A stretch of DNA of 64,000 nt, from the NCBI RefSeq assembly GCF_005508865.1, contig NZ_SCOM01000001.1, positions 1-64,000 of the forward strand, in the 5' to 3' direction. Shown here in pieces: positions 47,798 through 56,307 of the stretch. Position 1 is the stretch's first letter, and each line of letters begins with the position of its first letter. The stretch comes from Pseudomonas sp. F(2018). GTDB taxonomy: Bacteria > Pseudomonadota > Gammaproteobacteria > Pseudomonadales > Pseudomonadaceae. The position numbers and the translations under genes were made by a program. The notes beneath the pieces were generated by a model. That model was given only the letters and a program-made list of their open reading frames with translations, did no database searches and was not told the DNA's origin.

Positions 47798-47884
47798 TGG
47801 TGCCCAGGAGAAGACTCGAACTTCCACGGTGTTGCCACCGCTAGGACCTGAACCTAGTGCGTCTACCAATTCCGCCACCTGGGC
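47798..47884 (-). tRNA. tRNA-Leu (CAG), copy 1
   Basis: The gene is base-for-base identical to the tRNA at 47605-47691, including encoded CCA, CAG anticodon and long variable arm. It is nearest the promoter at 47949-47977. The 193-nt offset and the similar flanking hairpins indicate tandem duplication. Confidence 0.97.
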
Positions 47885-47948
47885 ACGGGAAACTATGATT
47901 ACTCAATCGCTTCCGTGTTACAACGTCTCAGCAACGTTGTGGGCGCGA

Positions 47949-47977
47949 ACTATACGGAGCAGGTTTTTGCTTGTAAA
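47949..47977 (-). promoter_or_regulatory. Promoter of the tRNA-Leu genes
   Basis: On the minus strand TTTACA (-35, 47972-47977) and TATAGT (-10, 47949-47954) are separated by 17 nt. A GC-rich discriminator (TCGCGCCC) follows, typical of stringently controlled stable-RNA promoters. The start site would be about 58 nt before the first tRNA. Confidence 0.8.
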
Positions 47978-48081
47978 CCCCTGACAGCGAAAAAATTATT
48001 GTGCTGACCCCCGATGCCGTTTCGCGCTTCAATAGGCATATGGCACACACATCTATATATGCGTAAAGGTGATTTCACTTA

Positions 48082-50586
48082 ATGGCCGATTGGCAATCCC
48101 TCGATCCTGAGGCCGCCCGCGAGGCGGAAAAATACGAAAACCCCATCCCCAGCCGCGAGCTGATTCTGCAGCACCTGGCCGAGCGTGGTTCGCCCGCTGC
48201 TCGTGAAGAGCTGCTGGCCGAGCTGGGTCTGACCACCGAAGAGCAGGAAGAAGCCCTGCGTCGTCGTCTGCGCGCCATGGAGCGCGACGGTCAACTCATC
48301 TATACCCGTCGCGGCACCTATGCGCCGGTGGACAAGCTCGATCTGATCTGCGGCCGCATCAGCGGCCACCGCGACGGCTTCGGCTTCCTGGTCCCGGACG
48401 ACGGCAGCGACGACCTGTTCCTCAGCCCGGCACAGATGCGCCTGGTGTTCGATGGCGACCGCGCACTGGCGCGGGTTTCCGGCCTCGATCGGCGTGGCCG
48501 CCGCGAAGGCGCCATCGTCGAGGTGATCGCCCGTGCCCACGAGAGCATCGTCGGCCGCTACTTCGAAGAGGCCGGCATCGGCTTCGTCGAGGCCGACAAT
48601 CCGAAGATCCAGCAGGAAGTGCTGGTCACTCCGGGTCGCACCGGCGGCGCCAAGATCGGCCAGTTCGTCGAGATCAAGATCACCCACTGGCCCACCTCGC
48701 GCTTCCAGCCCCAGGGCGACATCGTCGAAGTGATCGGCAACTACATGGCGCCGGGCATGGAGATCGACGTGGCGCTGCGCAGCTACGACATCCCGCATGT
48801 CTGGCCCGATGCGGTGACCAAGGAGGCGCGCAAGCTCAAGCCTCAGGTGGAGGAGAAGGACAAGGAAAACCGCGTCGACCTGCGCCACCTGCCGTTCGTC
48901 ACCATCGACGGCGAGGACGCCCGTGACTTCGACGACGCCGTCTACTGCGAGAAGAACAGCGGCCGCTGGAAGCTGTTCTCCGGCGGCTGGAAGCTCTATG
49001 TGGCCATCGCCGACGTGTCGCACTACGTCAAGGTTGGCGCGGCCCTGGACGAAGAGGCGCAGAAACGCGGCAACTCGGTGTATTTCCCCGAGCGCGTGGT
49101 GCCGATGCTGCCGGAAGAGCTGTCCAACGGCCTGTGCTCGCTGAACCCGCACGTCGATCGCCTGGCCATGGTCTGCGAGATGAGCATGTCCAAGTCCGGC
49201 GAGCTGGTCGACTATCAGTTCTACGAGGCGGTGATCCACTCCCATGCGCGCCTGACCTACAACAAGGTCAGCTACATGCTGGAGCAGCCCAAAAGCAGCG
49301 AGGGCAAGGCCCTGCGCGACGAGTACAAGGAAGTCCTGCCGCACCTCAAGGAGCTCTACTCCCTGTACAAGGTGCTGCTGGCCGCTCGCCACGAGCGCGG
49401 CGCCATCGACTTCGAGACCCAGGAGACGCGCATCGTCTTCGGTAGCGGACGCAAGATCGCCGAGATCCGCCCGACCCAGCGCAACGACGCCCACAAGCTG
49501 ATCGAGGAATGCATGCTGGCGGCCAACGTAGCCACCGCGCGCTTCATGCTCGATCACGAAATTCCCTCGCTGTACCGCGTGCACGACGGCCCGCCGGCCG
49601 AGCGCGTGGAAAAGCTCAAGGCCTTCCTCGGTGAGCTGGGCCTGACGCTGCACAAGGGCAAGCAGGGGCCGGTGCCGAAGGACTACCAGAAGCTGCTGGC
49701 CAGCATTCAGGGGCGCCCGGACTTCCACCTGATCCAGACCGTGATGCTGCGCTCCCTGAGTCAGGCGGTGTACAGCGCCGACAACAACGGCCACTTCGGC
49801 CTGAACTACGAGGCCTACACCCACTTCACCTCGCCGATCCGTCGTTACCCGGACCTGCTGGTGCACCGCGCGATTCGCAGCGTGATCCGCTCCAAGCGCG
49901 AGACCAAGCACGTGCAGCGCGCCGGTGCGGCGAGCATGCCCAAGGCGCGCATCTATCCGTACGACGAGGCGACGCTGGAAAAGCTCGGCGAGCAGTGCTC
50001 GATGACCGAGCGCCGCGCCGACGAGGCGACGCGCGACGTGGTCAACTGGCTCAAGTGCGAGTTCATGCAGGATCGCGTCGGCGAGACCTTCGAGGGCGTG
50101 ATCACTGCGGCGACCGGCTTCGGCATCTTCGTCGAACTGAAAGACATCTATGTCGAAGGCCTGGTGCACGTCACCGCGCTGCCGGGCGACTACTACCACT
50201 TCGATCCGGTCCACCATCGCCTGTCCGGCGAGCGCAGCGGTCGCAGCTTCCGCCTGGGCGACAGCGTGGAAGTGAAGGTCATGCGCGTCGATCTGGACGA
50301 ACGCAAGATCGAGTTCGAGCTGAGCGAAGGCAAGGCCGACAAGGCGCCGTCCGGTCGCGACGGGCGCAAGAAGCCTGCGCCCAAGTCCGCCGGCTTCGGC
50401 AATACCGACGTGCAGAAGAGCCGCGACGTGAAGAAGGCGCTGCTCGACGGCGCCAAGAAGAGCGGCGGCAAGGCGCCTGCGGGCAAGCCGGCTGGCAAGG
50501 CCGGCGGTCATCGCAAGGGTGCGCCCAAGGCGGATGCTCCGGCGGGCGGCAAGCCGGGTTCGAGTCGGCGTAAGGCGAAGCGATGA
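48082..50586 (+). CDS. rnr: Ribonuclease R
   Basis: RNase R is a processive 3'-5' exoribonuclease that degrades structured RNA and helps trans-translation quality control. The 834-residue protein has an N-terminal winged-helix region (about 20-90), cold-shock domains, an RNB domain with the acidic active-site cluster DGEDARDFDD (276-285), an S1 domain (GETFEGVITAATGFGIFVEL near 670) and a Lys/Gly/Pro-rich basic tail after about residue 750. It starts the rnr-rlmB pair, overlapping rlmB by 4 nt. Confidence 0.96.
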   Translation: MADWQSLDPEAAREAEKYENPIPSRELILQHLAERGSPAAREELLAELGLTTEEQEEALRRRLRAMERDGQLIYTRRGTYAPVDKLDLICGRISGHRDGFGFLVPDDGSDDLFLSPAQMRLVFDGDRALARVSGLDRRGRREGAIVEVIARAHESIVGRYFEEAGIGFVEADNPKIQQEVLVTPGRTGGAKIGQFVEIKITHWPTSRFQPQGDIVEVIGNYMAPGMEIDVALRSYDIPHVWPDAVTKEARKLKPQVEEKDKENRVDLRHLPFVTIDGEDARDFDDAVYCEKNSGRWKLFSGGWKLYVAIADVSHYVKVGAALDEEAQKRGNSVYFPERVVPMLPEELSNGLCSLNPHVDRLAMVCEMSMSKSGELVDYQFYEAVIHSHARLTYNKVSYMLEQPKSSEGKALRDEYKEVLPHLKELYSLYKVLLAARHERGAIDFETQETRIVFGSGRKIAEIRPTQRNDAHKLIEECMLAANVATARFMLDHEIPSLYRVHDGPPAERVEKLKAFLGELGLTLHKGKQGPVPKDYQKLLASIQGRPDFHLIQTVMLRSLSQAVYSADNNGHFGLNYEAYTHFTSPIRRYPDLLVHRAIRSVIRSKRETKHVQRAGAASMPKARIYPYDEATLEKLGEQCSMTERRADEATRDVVNWLKCEFMQDRVGETFEGVITAATGFGIFVELKDIYVEGLVHVTALPGDYYHFDPVHHRLSGERSGRSFRLGDSVEVKVMRVDLDERKIEFELSEGKADKAPSGRDGRKKPAPKSAGFGNTDVQKSRDVKKALLDGAKKSGGKAPAGKPAGKAGGHRKGAPKADAPAGGKPGSSRRKAKR

Positions 50587-51338
50587 GCCAGCTGGAAAAA
50601 GTCTACGGCGTGCATGCCGTCGAGGCGTTGCTGCGCCACCACCCCAAGCGGGTCAAGCAGCTGTGGCTGGCCGAGAGTCGGCAGGATCCGCGGATGCGCA
50701 GCCTGCTGGAGCTGGCCGGCCAGCACCGCGTGGCGGTCGGCAACAAGGATCGCCAGGAGCTGGACGAGTGGGCCGAAGGCGTGCACCAGGGTGTGGTCGC
50801 CGAGGTCAGCCCCAGTCAGGTGTGGGGCGAGAACATGCTCGACGAGCTGCTCGAGCGTAGTGAAGGTCCGGCCCTGCTGCTGGTGCTGGACGGCGTGACC
50901 GATCCGCACAACCTTGGCGCCTGCCTGCGCACCGCCGACGCCGCCGGCGCCCAGGCGGTGATCGTGCCCAAGGACAAGTCGGCCACCCTCAATGCCACCG
51001 TGCGCAAGGTGGCCTGCGGCGCCGCCGAGGTGATCCCGCTGGTGGCAGTGACCAACCTGGCGCGTACCCTGGAAAAACTGCAGAAGAAGGGCCTGTGGAT
51101 CGTCGGCACCGCCGGCGAGGTCGACCAGGAGCTGTATCAACTGGATATGACCGGGCCAACCGTGCTGGTCATGGGCGCCGAGGGCAAGGGCATGCGCCGC
51201 CTGACCCGCGAGCACTGCGACTACCTGGTGAAGCTGCCCATGGGTGGCAGCGTCAGCAGCCTGAATGTCTCGGTCGCCACCGGCGTCTGCCTGTTCGAGG
51301 CGGTGCGCCAGCGCCAGGCGGCCAAACCCAAGGTCTGA
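50583..51338 (+). CDS. rlmB: 23S rRNA (guanosine-2251-2'-O)-methyltransferase
   Basis: RlmB methylates G2251 in the peptidyl-transferase region of 23S rRNA. The 251-residue SpoU-family (SPOUT) enzyme has an N-terminal RNA-binding domain opening EKVYGVHAVEALL, and the three SpoU motifs: DGVTDPHNLGACLRTADAAG, VLVMGAEGKGMRRL and LPMGGSVSSLNVSVA near the end, which form the knotted SAM site. ATG 50583 overlaps the rnr stop. Rnr and RlmB are neighbours in most gammaproteobacteria. Confidence 0.96.
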   Translation: MSQLEKVYGVHAVEALLRHHPKRVKQLWLAESRQDPRMRSLLELAGQHRVAVGNKDRQELDEWAEGVHQGVVAEVSPSQVWGENMLDELLERSEGPALLLVLDGVTDPHNLGACLRTADAAGAQAVIVPKDKSATLNATVRKVACGAAEVIPLVAVTNLARTLEKLQKKGLWIVGTAGEVDQELYQLDMTGPTVLVMGAEGKGMRRLTREHCDYLVKLPMGGSVSSLNVSVATGVCLFEAVRQRQAAKPKV

Positions 51339-51364
51339 GCTGTTCAAATAATCGCCAATTCGCC

Positions 51365-51393
51365 TTGCGTGCGGCAGGGGGCTTCTCTAGAAT
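51365..51393 (+). promoter_or_regulatory. Promoter of the rpsF operon
   Basis: TTGCGT (51365-51370) and TAGAAT (51388-51393) are separated by exactly 17 nt, a good sigma-70 arrangement. It lies about 120 nt upstream of rpsF, leaving a leader long enough for autoregulation. Confidence 0.7.
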
Positions 51394-51466
51394 GTCGCCC
51401 CTTGCCGTGACGGCAGGCGTGCATGCGCCTTCGCTTCGGCAAGTTCAAACGAGTCATTCACTCCTT

Positions 51467-51491
51467 GCCTGACCACCTTCTGTTGGCAGGC
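51467..51491 (+). promoter_or_regulatory. Possible S6:S18 leader hairpin
   Basis: GCCTG (51467-51471) pairs with CAGGC (51487-51491); an inner CC/GG pair extends the stem across a bulged A. The loop contains ACCTTC. S6:S18 complexes are known to bind rpsF leaders in many bacteria, and the position fits, but I cannot confirm the consensus by eye. Confidence 0.35.
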
Positions 51492-51512
51492 TACAACCCG
51501 TAAGGAGCATTC

Positions 51513-51935
51513 ATGCGTCATTACGAAATCATCTTCCTGGTTCACCCGGACCAGAGCGAGCAAGTCGGCGGCATGGTCGAGCGTTACACCAAGCTGATCG
51601 AAGAAGACGGCGGCAAAATCCACCGTCTGGAAGATTGGGGCCGTCGTCAACTGGCCTACGCCATCAACAACGTTCACAAGGCTCACTACGTGATGCTGAA
51701 CGTTGAGTGCAGCGGCAAGGCCCTGGCCGAGCTGGAAGACAACTTCCGCTACAACGACGCTGTGATCCGTAACCTGATCATCCGTCGCGACGAAGCCGTC
51801 ACCGGCCAGTCCGAGATGCTCAAGGCCGAAGAAAACCGCAGCGAGCGCCGCGAGCGCCGTGAGCGCGTTGAAACCGAATCCGCCGAAGGCGAAGACGGTG
51901 ACAACGGCGACAACGGCGACAACGCTGACGAGTAA
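51513..51935 (+). CDS. rpsF: 30S ribosomal protein S6
   Basis: bS6 binds the 30S platform as a dimer with bS18. The 140-residue protein opens [18 protein letters not shown] and has [13 protein letters not shown] and [15 protein letters not shown], the standard core. After residue 105 it carries an Arg/Glu-rich and then a very acidic tail ([15 protein letters not shown]) encoded by three 9-nt repeats. In E. coli and pseudomonads the S6 C-terminus is glutamylated by RimK; here it ends in Asp-Glu. TAAGGAG precedes the start. Confidence 0.97.
   Translation: MRHYEIIFLVHPDQSEQVGGMVERYTKLIEEDGGKIHRLEDWGRRQLAYAINNVHKAHYVMLNVECSGKALAELEDNFRYNDAVIRNLIIRRDEAVTGQSEMLKAEENRSERRERRERVETESAEGEDGDNGDNGDNADE
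51898..51924 (+). repeat. 9-nt tandem repeat in the rpsF tail
   Basis: Three units, GTGACAACG then GCGACAACG twice, encode repeated Gly-Asp-Asn in the S6 tail. Such repeats can change copy number by slippage and alter tail length without breaking the frame. Confidence 0.85.
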
Positions 51936-51963
51936 TCCACGGATCTATTGAGGAGCCACATTC

Positions 51964-52194
51964 ATGGCACGTTTCTTCCGTCGTCGTAAATTCTGCCGTT
52001 TCACCGCTGAAGGCGTGAAAGAGATCGACTTCAAAGATCTCAACACCCTGAAAGCCTACGTTTCCGAAACCGGCAAGATCGTTCCTAGCCGTATCACCGG
52101 TACCAAGGCCAAGTACCAGCGTCAGCTGGCCGTCGCTATCAAGCGCGCCCGCTACCTGGCCCTGCTGCCCTACACCGACAGCCACGGCCGTTGA
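51964..52194 (+). CDS. rpsR: 30S ribosomal protein S18
   Basis: bS18 pairs with bS6 on the 30S platform. The 76-residue basic protein has [15 protein letters not shown], the [12 protein letters not shown] segment and [19 protein letters not shown], typical of the family. It contains the Cys found in the C+ zinc-independent form only once, so no zinc ribbon is formed. It follows rpsF by 28 nt. No priB gene lies between them. Confidence 0.97.
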   Translation: MARFFRRRKFCRFTAEGVKEIDFKDLNTLKAYVSETGKIVPSRITGTKAKYQRQLAVAIKRARYLALLPYTDSHGR

Positions 52195-52231
52195 GAGCAG
52201 ATCGTCGACAAAGTTGTAAGGGATAAACCGC

Positions 52232-53125
52232 ATGCGCGCCTTGGCTGAGTTCATCATGCGCGGCCGCATGCAGGCCACCCTGGTGGTGGTCGGATCGGCG
52301 GCAGTGCCGCTGTTGTTCTGGTTGAGTGCTGCCGCCAGCTGCCTGGTGCTGCTGCGGCGGGGGCCGAGAGATGCCATTGGCATCCTCGCCTGGGCATTGC
52401 TGCCGGCCCTGGGCTGGTGGCATTTCGGCGAACCGCGCACCCTGCTGGTGCTGCTCGGTTCGCTGGGGCTGGCGCTGTTGTTGCGCGCCGGTCACGCCTG
52501 GGCTCGAGTGGTGCTGGCAAGCATCGCCCTCGGTCTGGTGTATGGCGTGATTCTGGGTGCGGTGTTCCGCGAACCCATCGCGGCAATGGCGGGTGAGCTG
52601 TACAAGCTCATGCCGCAGATGCTCGATGGGGTCTACCAGCAGATGTCGGTAGAAGAGCGGACCCGCCTGGAGGCGCTGATCACCCCGGTGCTCACCGGAT
52701 TGATGGCTGCGTTACTGCAGATCGTCAGCCTGCTCTGCCTGATGCTCGGGCGGTACTGGCAGTCGATCTTGTACAACCCCGGCGGCTTCGGGCTCGAGTT
52801 TCGTGCTCTGCGCCTGCCGCCACCACTGGCCTTCGGCCTGTTGGCGGTCATGCTCCTGGCGCCCAATCTGGGTCTCGAGCTGGCCATGCTGACGCCGATG
52901 TGCAGCGTGCCACTGGCGTTTGCTGGGGTGGCCCTGCTGCATGGTCTGGCTGCCGCAGGGCGCCTGGCCAGGTTCTGGCTGGTGGGGCTGTATGTATCGC
53001 TGCTGCTGTTTATGCAGCTGGTTTATCCGTTACTGGTGGCCTTGGCCATCGTCGACAGTCTGATGGATTTTCGCGGTCGCCAAACGCGCAACAACGGCGC
53101 CGGCCCCGCGAACGGTGAAGGTTAA
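52232..53125 (+). CDS. DUF2232 membrane protein
   Basis: The 297-residue protein has about eight hydrophobic segments and resembles the DUF2232 (YybS-like) family that is often inserted between rpsR and rplI in pseudomonads: it begins RALAEFIMRGRMQATLVVVG and has LYNPGGFGLEFRALRLP in the middle. Its function is unknown; the position in a ribosomal protein operon suggests constitutive expression. ATG 52232 lies 37 nt after rpsR. Confidence 0.85.
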   Translation: MRALAEFIMRGRMQATLVVVGSAAVPLLFWLSAAASCLVLLRRGPRDAIGILAWALLPALGWWHFGEPRTLLVLLGSLGLALLLRAGHAWARVVLASIALGLVYGVILGAVFREPIAAMAGELYKLMPQMLDGVYQQMSVEERTRLEALITPVLTGLMAALLQIVSLLCLMLGRYWQSILYNPGGFGLEFRALRLPPPLAFGLLAVMLLAPNLGLELAMLTPMCSVPLAFAGVALLHGLAAAGRLARFWLVGLYVSLLLFMQLVYPLLVALAIVDSLMDFRGRQTRNNGAGPANGEG

Positions 53126-53146
53126 AAGTTAAGAGGTAAGACCCAA

Positions 53147-53593
53147 ATGGAAGTTATCCTGCTGGAAAAAATCGCCAACCTGGGCAACCTGGGCGATAAG
53201 GTCAACGTCAAGTCCGGTTACGGTCGTAACTACCTGCTGCCGCAGGGCAAGGCTACCGCCGCTACCGCCGAGAACGTTGCTGCGTTCGAAGCTCGTCGCG
53301 CCGAGCTGGAAAAAGCCGCTGCCGAGAAGAAGGCTTCCGCCGAATCTCGCGCTGCTCAGCTGGCCGAGCTGGAAGTCACCATCACTGCCGTGGCCGGTGA
53401 CGAAGGCAAGCTGTTCGGTTCCATCGGTACCCACGACATCGCCGAAGCCCTGACCGCCTCTGGCGTTGCAGTGTCCAAGGCCGAAGTTCGTCTGCCGAAC
53501 GGCACCATCCGCCAGGTCGGCGAGTTCGACGTAGCTGTGCACCTGCACACCGACGTGGAAGCCACCGTCAAGGTGATCGTGGTAGCTGCCTAA
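53147..53593 (+). CDS. rplI: 50S ribosomal protein L9
   Basis: bL9 bridges the L1 stalk region and helps maintain reading-frame fidelity. The 148-residue protein opens [17 protein letters not shown], has the [16 protein letters not shown] motif (about 22-37), a long central helix of Ala/Glu/Lys and a C-terminal [17 protein letters not shown]. An AGAGGTAAGA site precedes the start. A strong terminator follows. Confidence 0.97.
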   Translation: MEVILLEKIANLGNLGDKVNVKSGYGRNYLLPQGKATAATAENVAAFEARRAELEKAAAEKKASAESRAAQLAELEVTITAVAGDEGKLFGSIGTHDIAEALTASGVAVSKAEVRLPNGTIRQVGEFDVAVHLHTDVEATVKVIVVAA

Positions 53594-53641
53594 GGCAAGC
53601 GACCCAGCGGGCTTGCACGAAGGTGCGGGCCTGCAGACAAT

Positions 53642-53681
53642 CGGGCACTCATCGCTTCGCGGTGCGTGCCCGTTGTTTTTT
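53642..53681 (+). terminator. Intrinsic terminator after rplI
   Basis: CGGGCAC (53642-53648) pairs with GTGCCCG (53666-53672), with an inner TCGCTTCGCGG extension, followed by TTGTTTTTT. It separates rplI from dnaB. Confidence 0.82.
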
Positions 53682-53746
53682 CTAGAGCCCTTGGCCAAGC
53701 CGCACGGTTTTGCCAAGGCCTCTGAGCGTATGGAATCACAGGTGCC

Positions 53747-55141
53747 ATGAACGACATCAGCGTCCCACAGCAGTACGACCTGGAAACCGCGGCCCTCAAG
53801 GTGCCGCCGCACTCCATCGAGGCCGAACAGGCCGTGCTGGGCGGTCTGATGCTCGACAACAACGCCTGGGAGCGGGTCTCCGACGCGGTGTCGGATGGCG
53901 ACTTCTATCGGCATGACCACCGCCTGATCTTCCGCGCCGTGGTCACCCTGGCCGAGCGCAACTCGCCGTTCGACGTGGTGACTCTGTCCGAGCAGCTGGA
54001 CAAGGAGGGCCACCTGAGCCAGGTCGGCGGCCTGGCCTACCTGGGCGAGCTGGCCAAGAACACGCCATCGGTGGCCAACATCAAGGCCTATGCGCAGATC
54101 ATCCGCGAGCGCGCCACCCTGCGCCAGCTGATCGGCATCAGCAACGACATCGCCGACATGGCCTATGCGCCCCAGGGCAAGAGCGCCGTGGAAGTGCTCG
54201 ACGAGGCCGAGCGGCAGATCTTCCAGATCGCCGAGGCGCGGCCCAAGGCCGGCGGCCCGGTGGGGATCAACGAGATCCTGGTCAAGACCATCGACCGCAT
54301 CGACGAGCTGTTCAACACCAACGAGGGCCTGACCGGCATCTCCACCGGCTTCACCGACCTGGACGGCATGACCAGCGGCCTGCAGCCGGCCGACCTGGTG
54401 ATCGTCGCCGGCCGTCCGTCCATGGGCAAGACCACCTTCGCCATGAACCTGGTGGAGAACGCGGTGCTGCGCTCGGACAAGGTGATCCTGGTGTTCTCCC
54501 TGGAGATGCCCAGCGACTCGATCGTGATGCGTATGCTCTCCTCCCTCGGTCGCATCGATCAGACCAAGGTGCGTTCCGGCAAGCTGGACGACGACGACTG
54601 GCCGCGCCTGACCTCGGCGGTCAACCTGCTCAATGAGCGCAAGCTGTTCATCGACGATACCGCCGGCATCTCGCCGACCGAGATGCGCGCCCGCGCCCGT
54701 CGTCTGGCCCGCGAGCACGGCGATATCGGCATGATCATGGTCGACTACCTGCAGCTGATGCGCATCCCGGGTTCCAGCGGCGACAACCGCACCAACGAGA
54801 TTTCCGAGATCTCGCGCTCGCTCAAGGCCCTGGCCAAGGAATTCAACTGCCCGGTGATCGCCCTGTCGCAGCTCAACCGCTCCCTGGAGCAGCGCCCCAA
54901 CAAACGCCCGGTCAACTCCGACCTGCGTGAGTCCGGGGCCATCGAGCAGGACGCCGACATCATCATGTTCGTCTACCGCGACGAGGTGTATCACCCGGAG
55001 ACCGAGTACAAGGGCGTGGCCGAGATCATCATCGGCAAGCAGCGTAACGGCCCCATCGGTACCTGCCGCCTGGCGTTCATCGGCAAGTACACGCGCTTCG
55101 ACAACCTGGCGCCGGGGCTCTACAACTTCGAGGAAGATTGA
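53747..55141 (+). CDS. dnaB: Replicative DNA helicase
   Basis: DnaB is the hexameric 5'-3' helicase of the replication fork. The 464-residue protein has an N-terminal helical domain that binds primase (KVPPHSIEAEQAVLGGLML), a linker, and a RecA-like motor with Walker A GRPSMGKTTF (K228 the P-loop lysine), Walker B MIMVDYLQLM and the DLRESGAIEQDADIIMF segment. No intein or insertion is seen. It lies between terminators of rplI and alr, so it seems monocistronic. Confidence 0.97.
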   Translation: MNDISVPQQYDLETAALKVPPHSIEAEQAVLGGLMLDNNAWERVSDAVSDGDFYRHDHRLIFRAVVTLAERNSPFDVVTLSEQLDKEGHLSQVGGLAYLGELAKNTPSVANIKAYAQIIRERATLRQLIGISNDIADMAYAPQGKSAVEVLDEAERQIFQIAEARPKAGGPVGINEILVKTIDRIDELFNTNEGLTGISTGFTDLDGMTSGLQPADLVIVAGRPSMGKTTFAMNLVENAVLRSDKVILVFSLEMPSDSIVMRMLSSLGRIDQTKVRSGKLDDDDWPRLTSAVNLLNERKLFIDDTAGISPTEMRARARRLAREHGDIGMIMVDYLQLMRIPGSSGDNRTNEISEISRSLKALAKEFNCPVIALSQLNRSLEQRPNKRPVNSDLRESGAIEQDADIIMFVYRDEVYHPETEYKGVAEIIIGKQRNGPIGTCRLAFIGKYTRFDNLAPGLYNFEED

Positions 55142-55169
55142 GTCTCCGCGGAGCTGATCCCGCTCAATG

Positions 55170-55211
55170 AAAACGGGCGCCCAGCGGTTAAGATGGGCGC
55201 CCGTTTTGTTT
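55170..55211 (+). terminator. Intrinsic terminator after dnaB
   Basis: A perfect 14-bp stem joins 55170-55183 to 55194-55207 (AAAACGGGCGCCCA and its complement), with TTTT at the end and GTTT beyond. It lies 28 nt after the dnaB stop and close to the alr start. Confidence 0.88.
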
Positions 55212-55224
55212 CCGGAAGTCGTTC

Positions 55225-56301
55225 ATGCGCCCCCTCGTCGCCACCATCGATCTGGCCGCCATTCGCCATAACTACGCCCTGGCCAAGCGCTGCGCGCCTG
55301 GTCGCCAGGCGTTCGCGGTGGTCAAGGCGAATGCCTACGGGCATGGCGTGCGCGAGGTGGTCAGCGCCCTGCATGACGAGGCCGACGGCTTTGCCGTGGC
55401 CAGCCTGGAGGAGGCCGCCGAGGTGCGCGCCATGCATGGCACGGCGCGCATCCTGCTGCTGGAAGGCTGCTTCGGCGCTGATGAGCTGCCGATGGCCGCC
55501 CATCTGGGGCTGGACCTGGTGCTGCAGGGCGTCGAGCAGGTCGAGGCGCTGCTCGCCGCCAGTCTGTCGCGGCCGCTGAATATCTGGCTCAAGCTCGACT
55601 CCGGCATGCATCGCCTGGGCCTCTGCGCCGATGCGGTACGGCAGCGCTTCCCGAGCCTGCGCACGGCGGCGCAGGTGGCCGAGCTGAACCTGCTCAGTCA
55701 CTTCGCCTGCGCCGACGAGCGCGGTCACAGCCTGACCGAGGTGCAGCTGGAGTGTTTCCTCGATCTGCTCGACCTGGATTTCGACCAGCGCAGCCTGGCC
55801 AATTCGGCCGCGCTGCTGATGATCCCCGCATCGCACATGGACTGGATCCGCCCCGGCATCATGCTCTACGGCGCCACGCCGTTCGCCGACCTGTCCGCCA
55901 CTGAGCTGGGCCTGCAGCCGGTCATGAGCCTGAGCGCCCACCTGATCGCCGTGCGCGAGGTGGCCGTGGGTGAGAGCGTCGGCTACGGCGCCGGCTGGGT
56001 CGCCGGGCGTGCGGCGCGCATCGGCACGGTGAGCTGCGGCTATGCCGACGGCTACCCGCGTCACGCGCCGAGTGGCACGCCGGTGCTGATCCGCGGGCAC
56101 CGCGTGCCGCTGGCCGGGCGGGTGTCGATGGATATGCTCACGGTCGACCTGACCGACCTACCCGAGGCGGTGGTCGGCGATGCGGTGGAGCTATGGGGCG
56201 CCGATCTGGCCGTGGACGAGGTGGCCCAGGCCGCCGGCACCATCGGCTACGAGCTGCTGACCAAGGTCACCGCGCGCGTGCCGCGGCGCTACAAGGCCTG
56301 A
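55225..56301 (+). CDS. alr: Alanine racemase
   Basis: Alanine racemase interconverts L- and D-alanine for peptidoglycan. The 358-residue PLP enzyme has the lysine that binds PLP (K34 in AVVKANAYGHG), the second catalytic tyrosine in SVGYGAGW and the DLTDLPEAVVGDAVELWG C-terminal segment typical of the family. Alr and DadX types cannot be told apart here, but adjacency to dnaB fits the biosynthetic alr. ATG 55225 is 14 nt after the terminator, so its own promoter must overlap dnaB or the terminator region. Confidence 0.95.
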   Translation: MRPLVATIDLAAIRHNYALAKRCAPGRQAFAVVKANAYGHGVREVVSALHDEADGFAVASLEEAAEVRAMHGTARILLLEGCFGADELPMAAHLGLDLVLQGVEQVEALLAASLSRPLNIWLKLDSGMHRLGLCADAVRQRFPSLRTAAQVAELNLLSHFACADERGHSLTEVQLECFLDLLDLDFDQRSLANSAALLMIPASHMDWIRPGIMLYGATPFADLSATELGLQPVMSLSAHLIAVREVAVGESVGYGAGWVAGRAARIGTVSCGYADGYPRHAPSGTPVLIRGHRVPLAGRVSMDMLTVDLTDLPEAVVGDAVELWGADLAVDEVAQAAGTIGYELLTKVTARVPRRYKA

Positions 56302-56307
56302 TCGAAC

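Noticed and set aside
47498..47900. Genomic island inserted at the tRNA-Leu genes
   Set aside because: No integrase, no partial tRNA repeat elsewhere in the window, and the flanking genes are ordinary chromosomal genes.
48079..50511. Long minus-strand open frame of about 810 codons opposite rnr, and similar long frames opposite btuB, dxs and ygiQ
   Set aside because: They are low-complexity Ala/Gly/Arg/His products that exist because GC-rich third positions leave few stops in the antisense frames; the plus-strand or known genes have clear family motifs.
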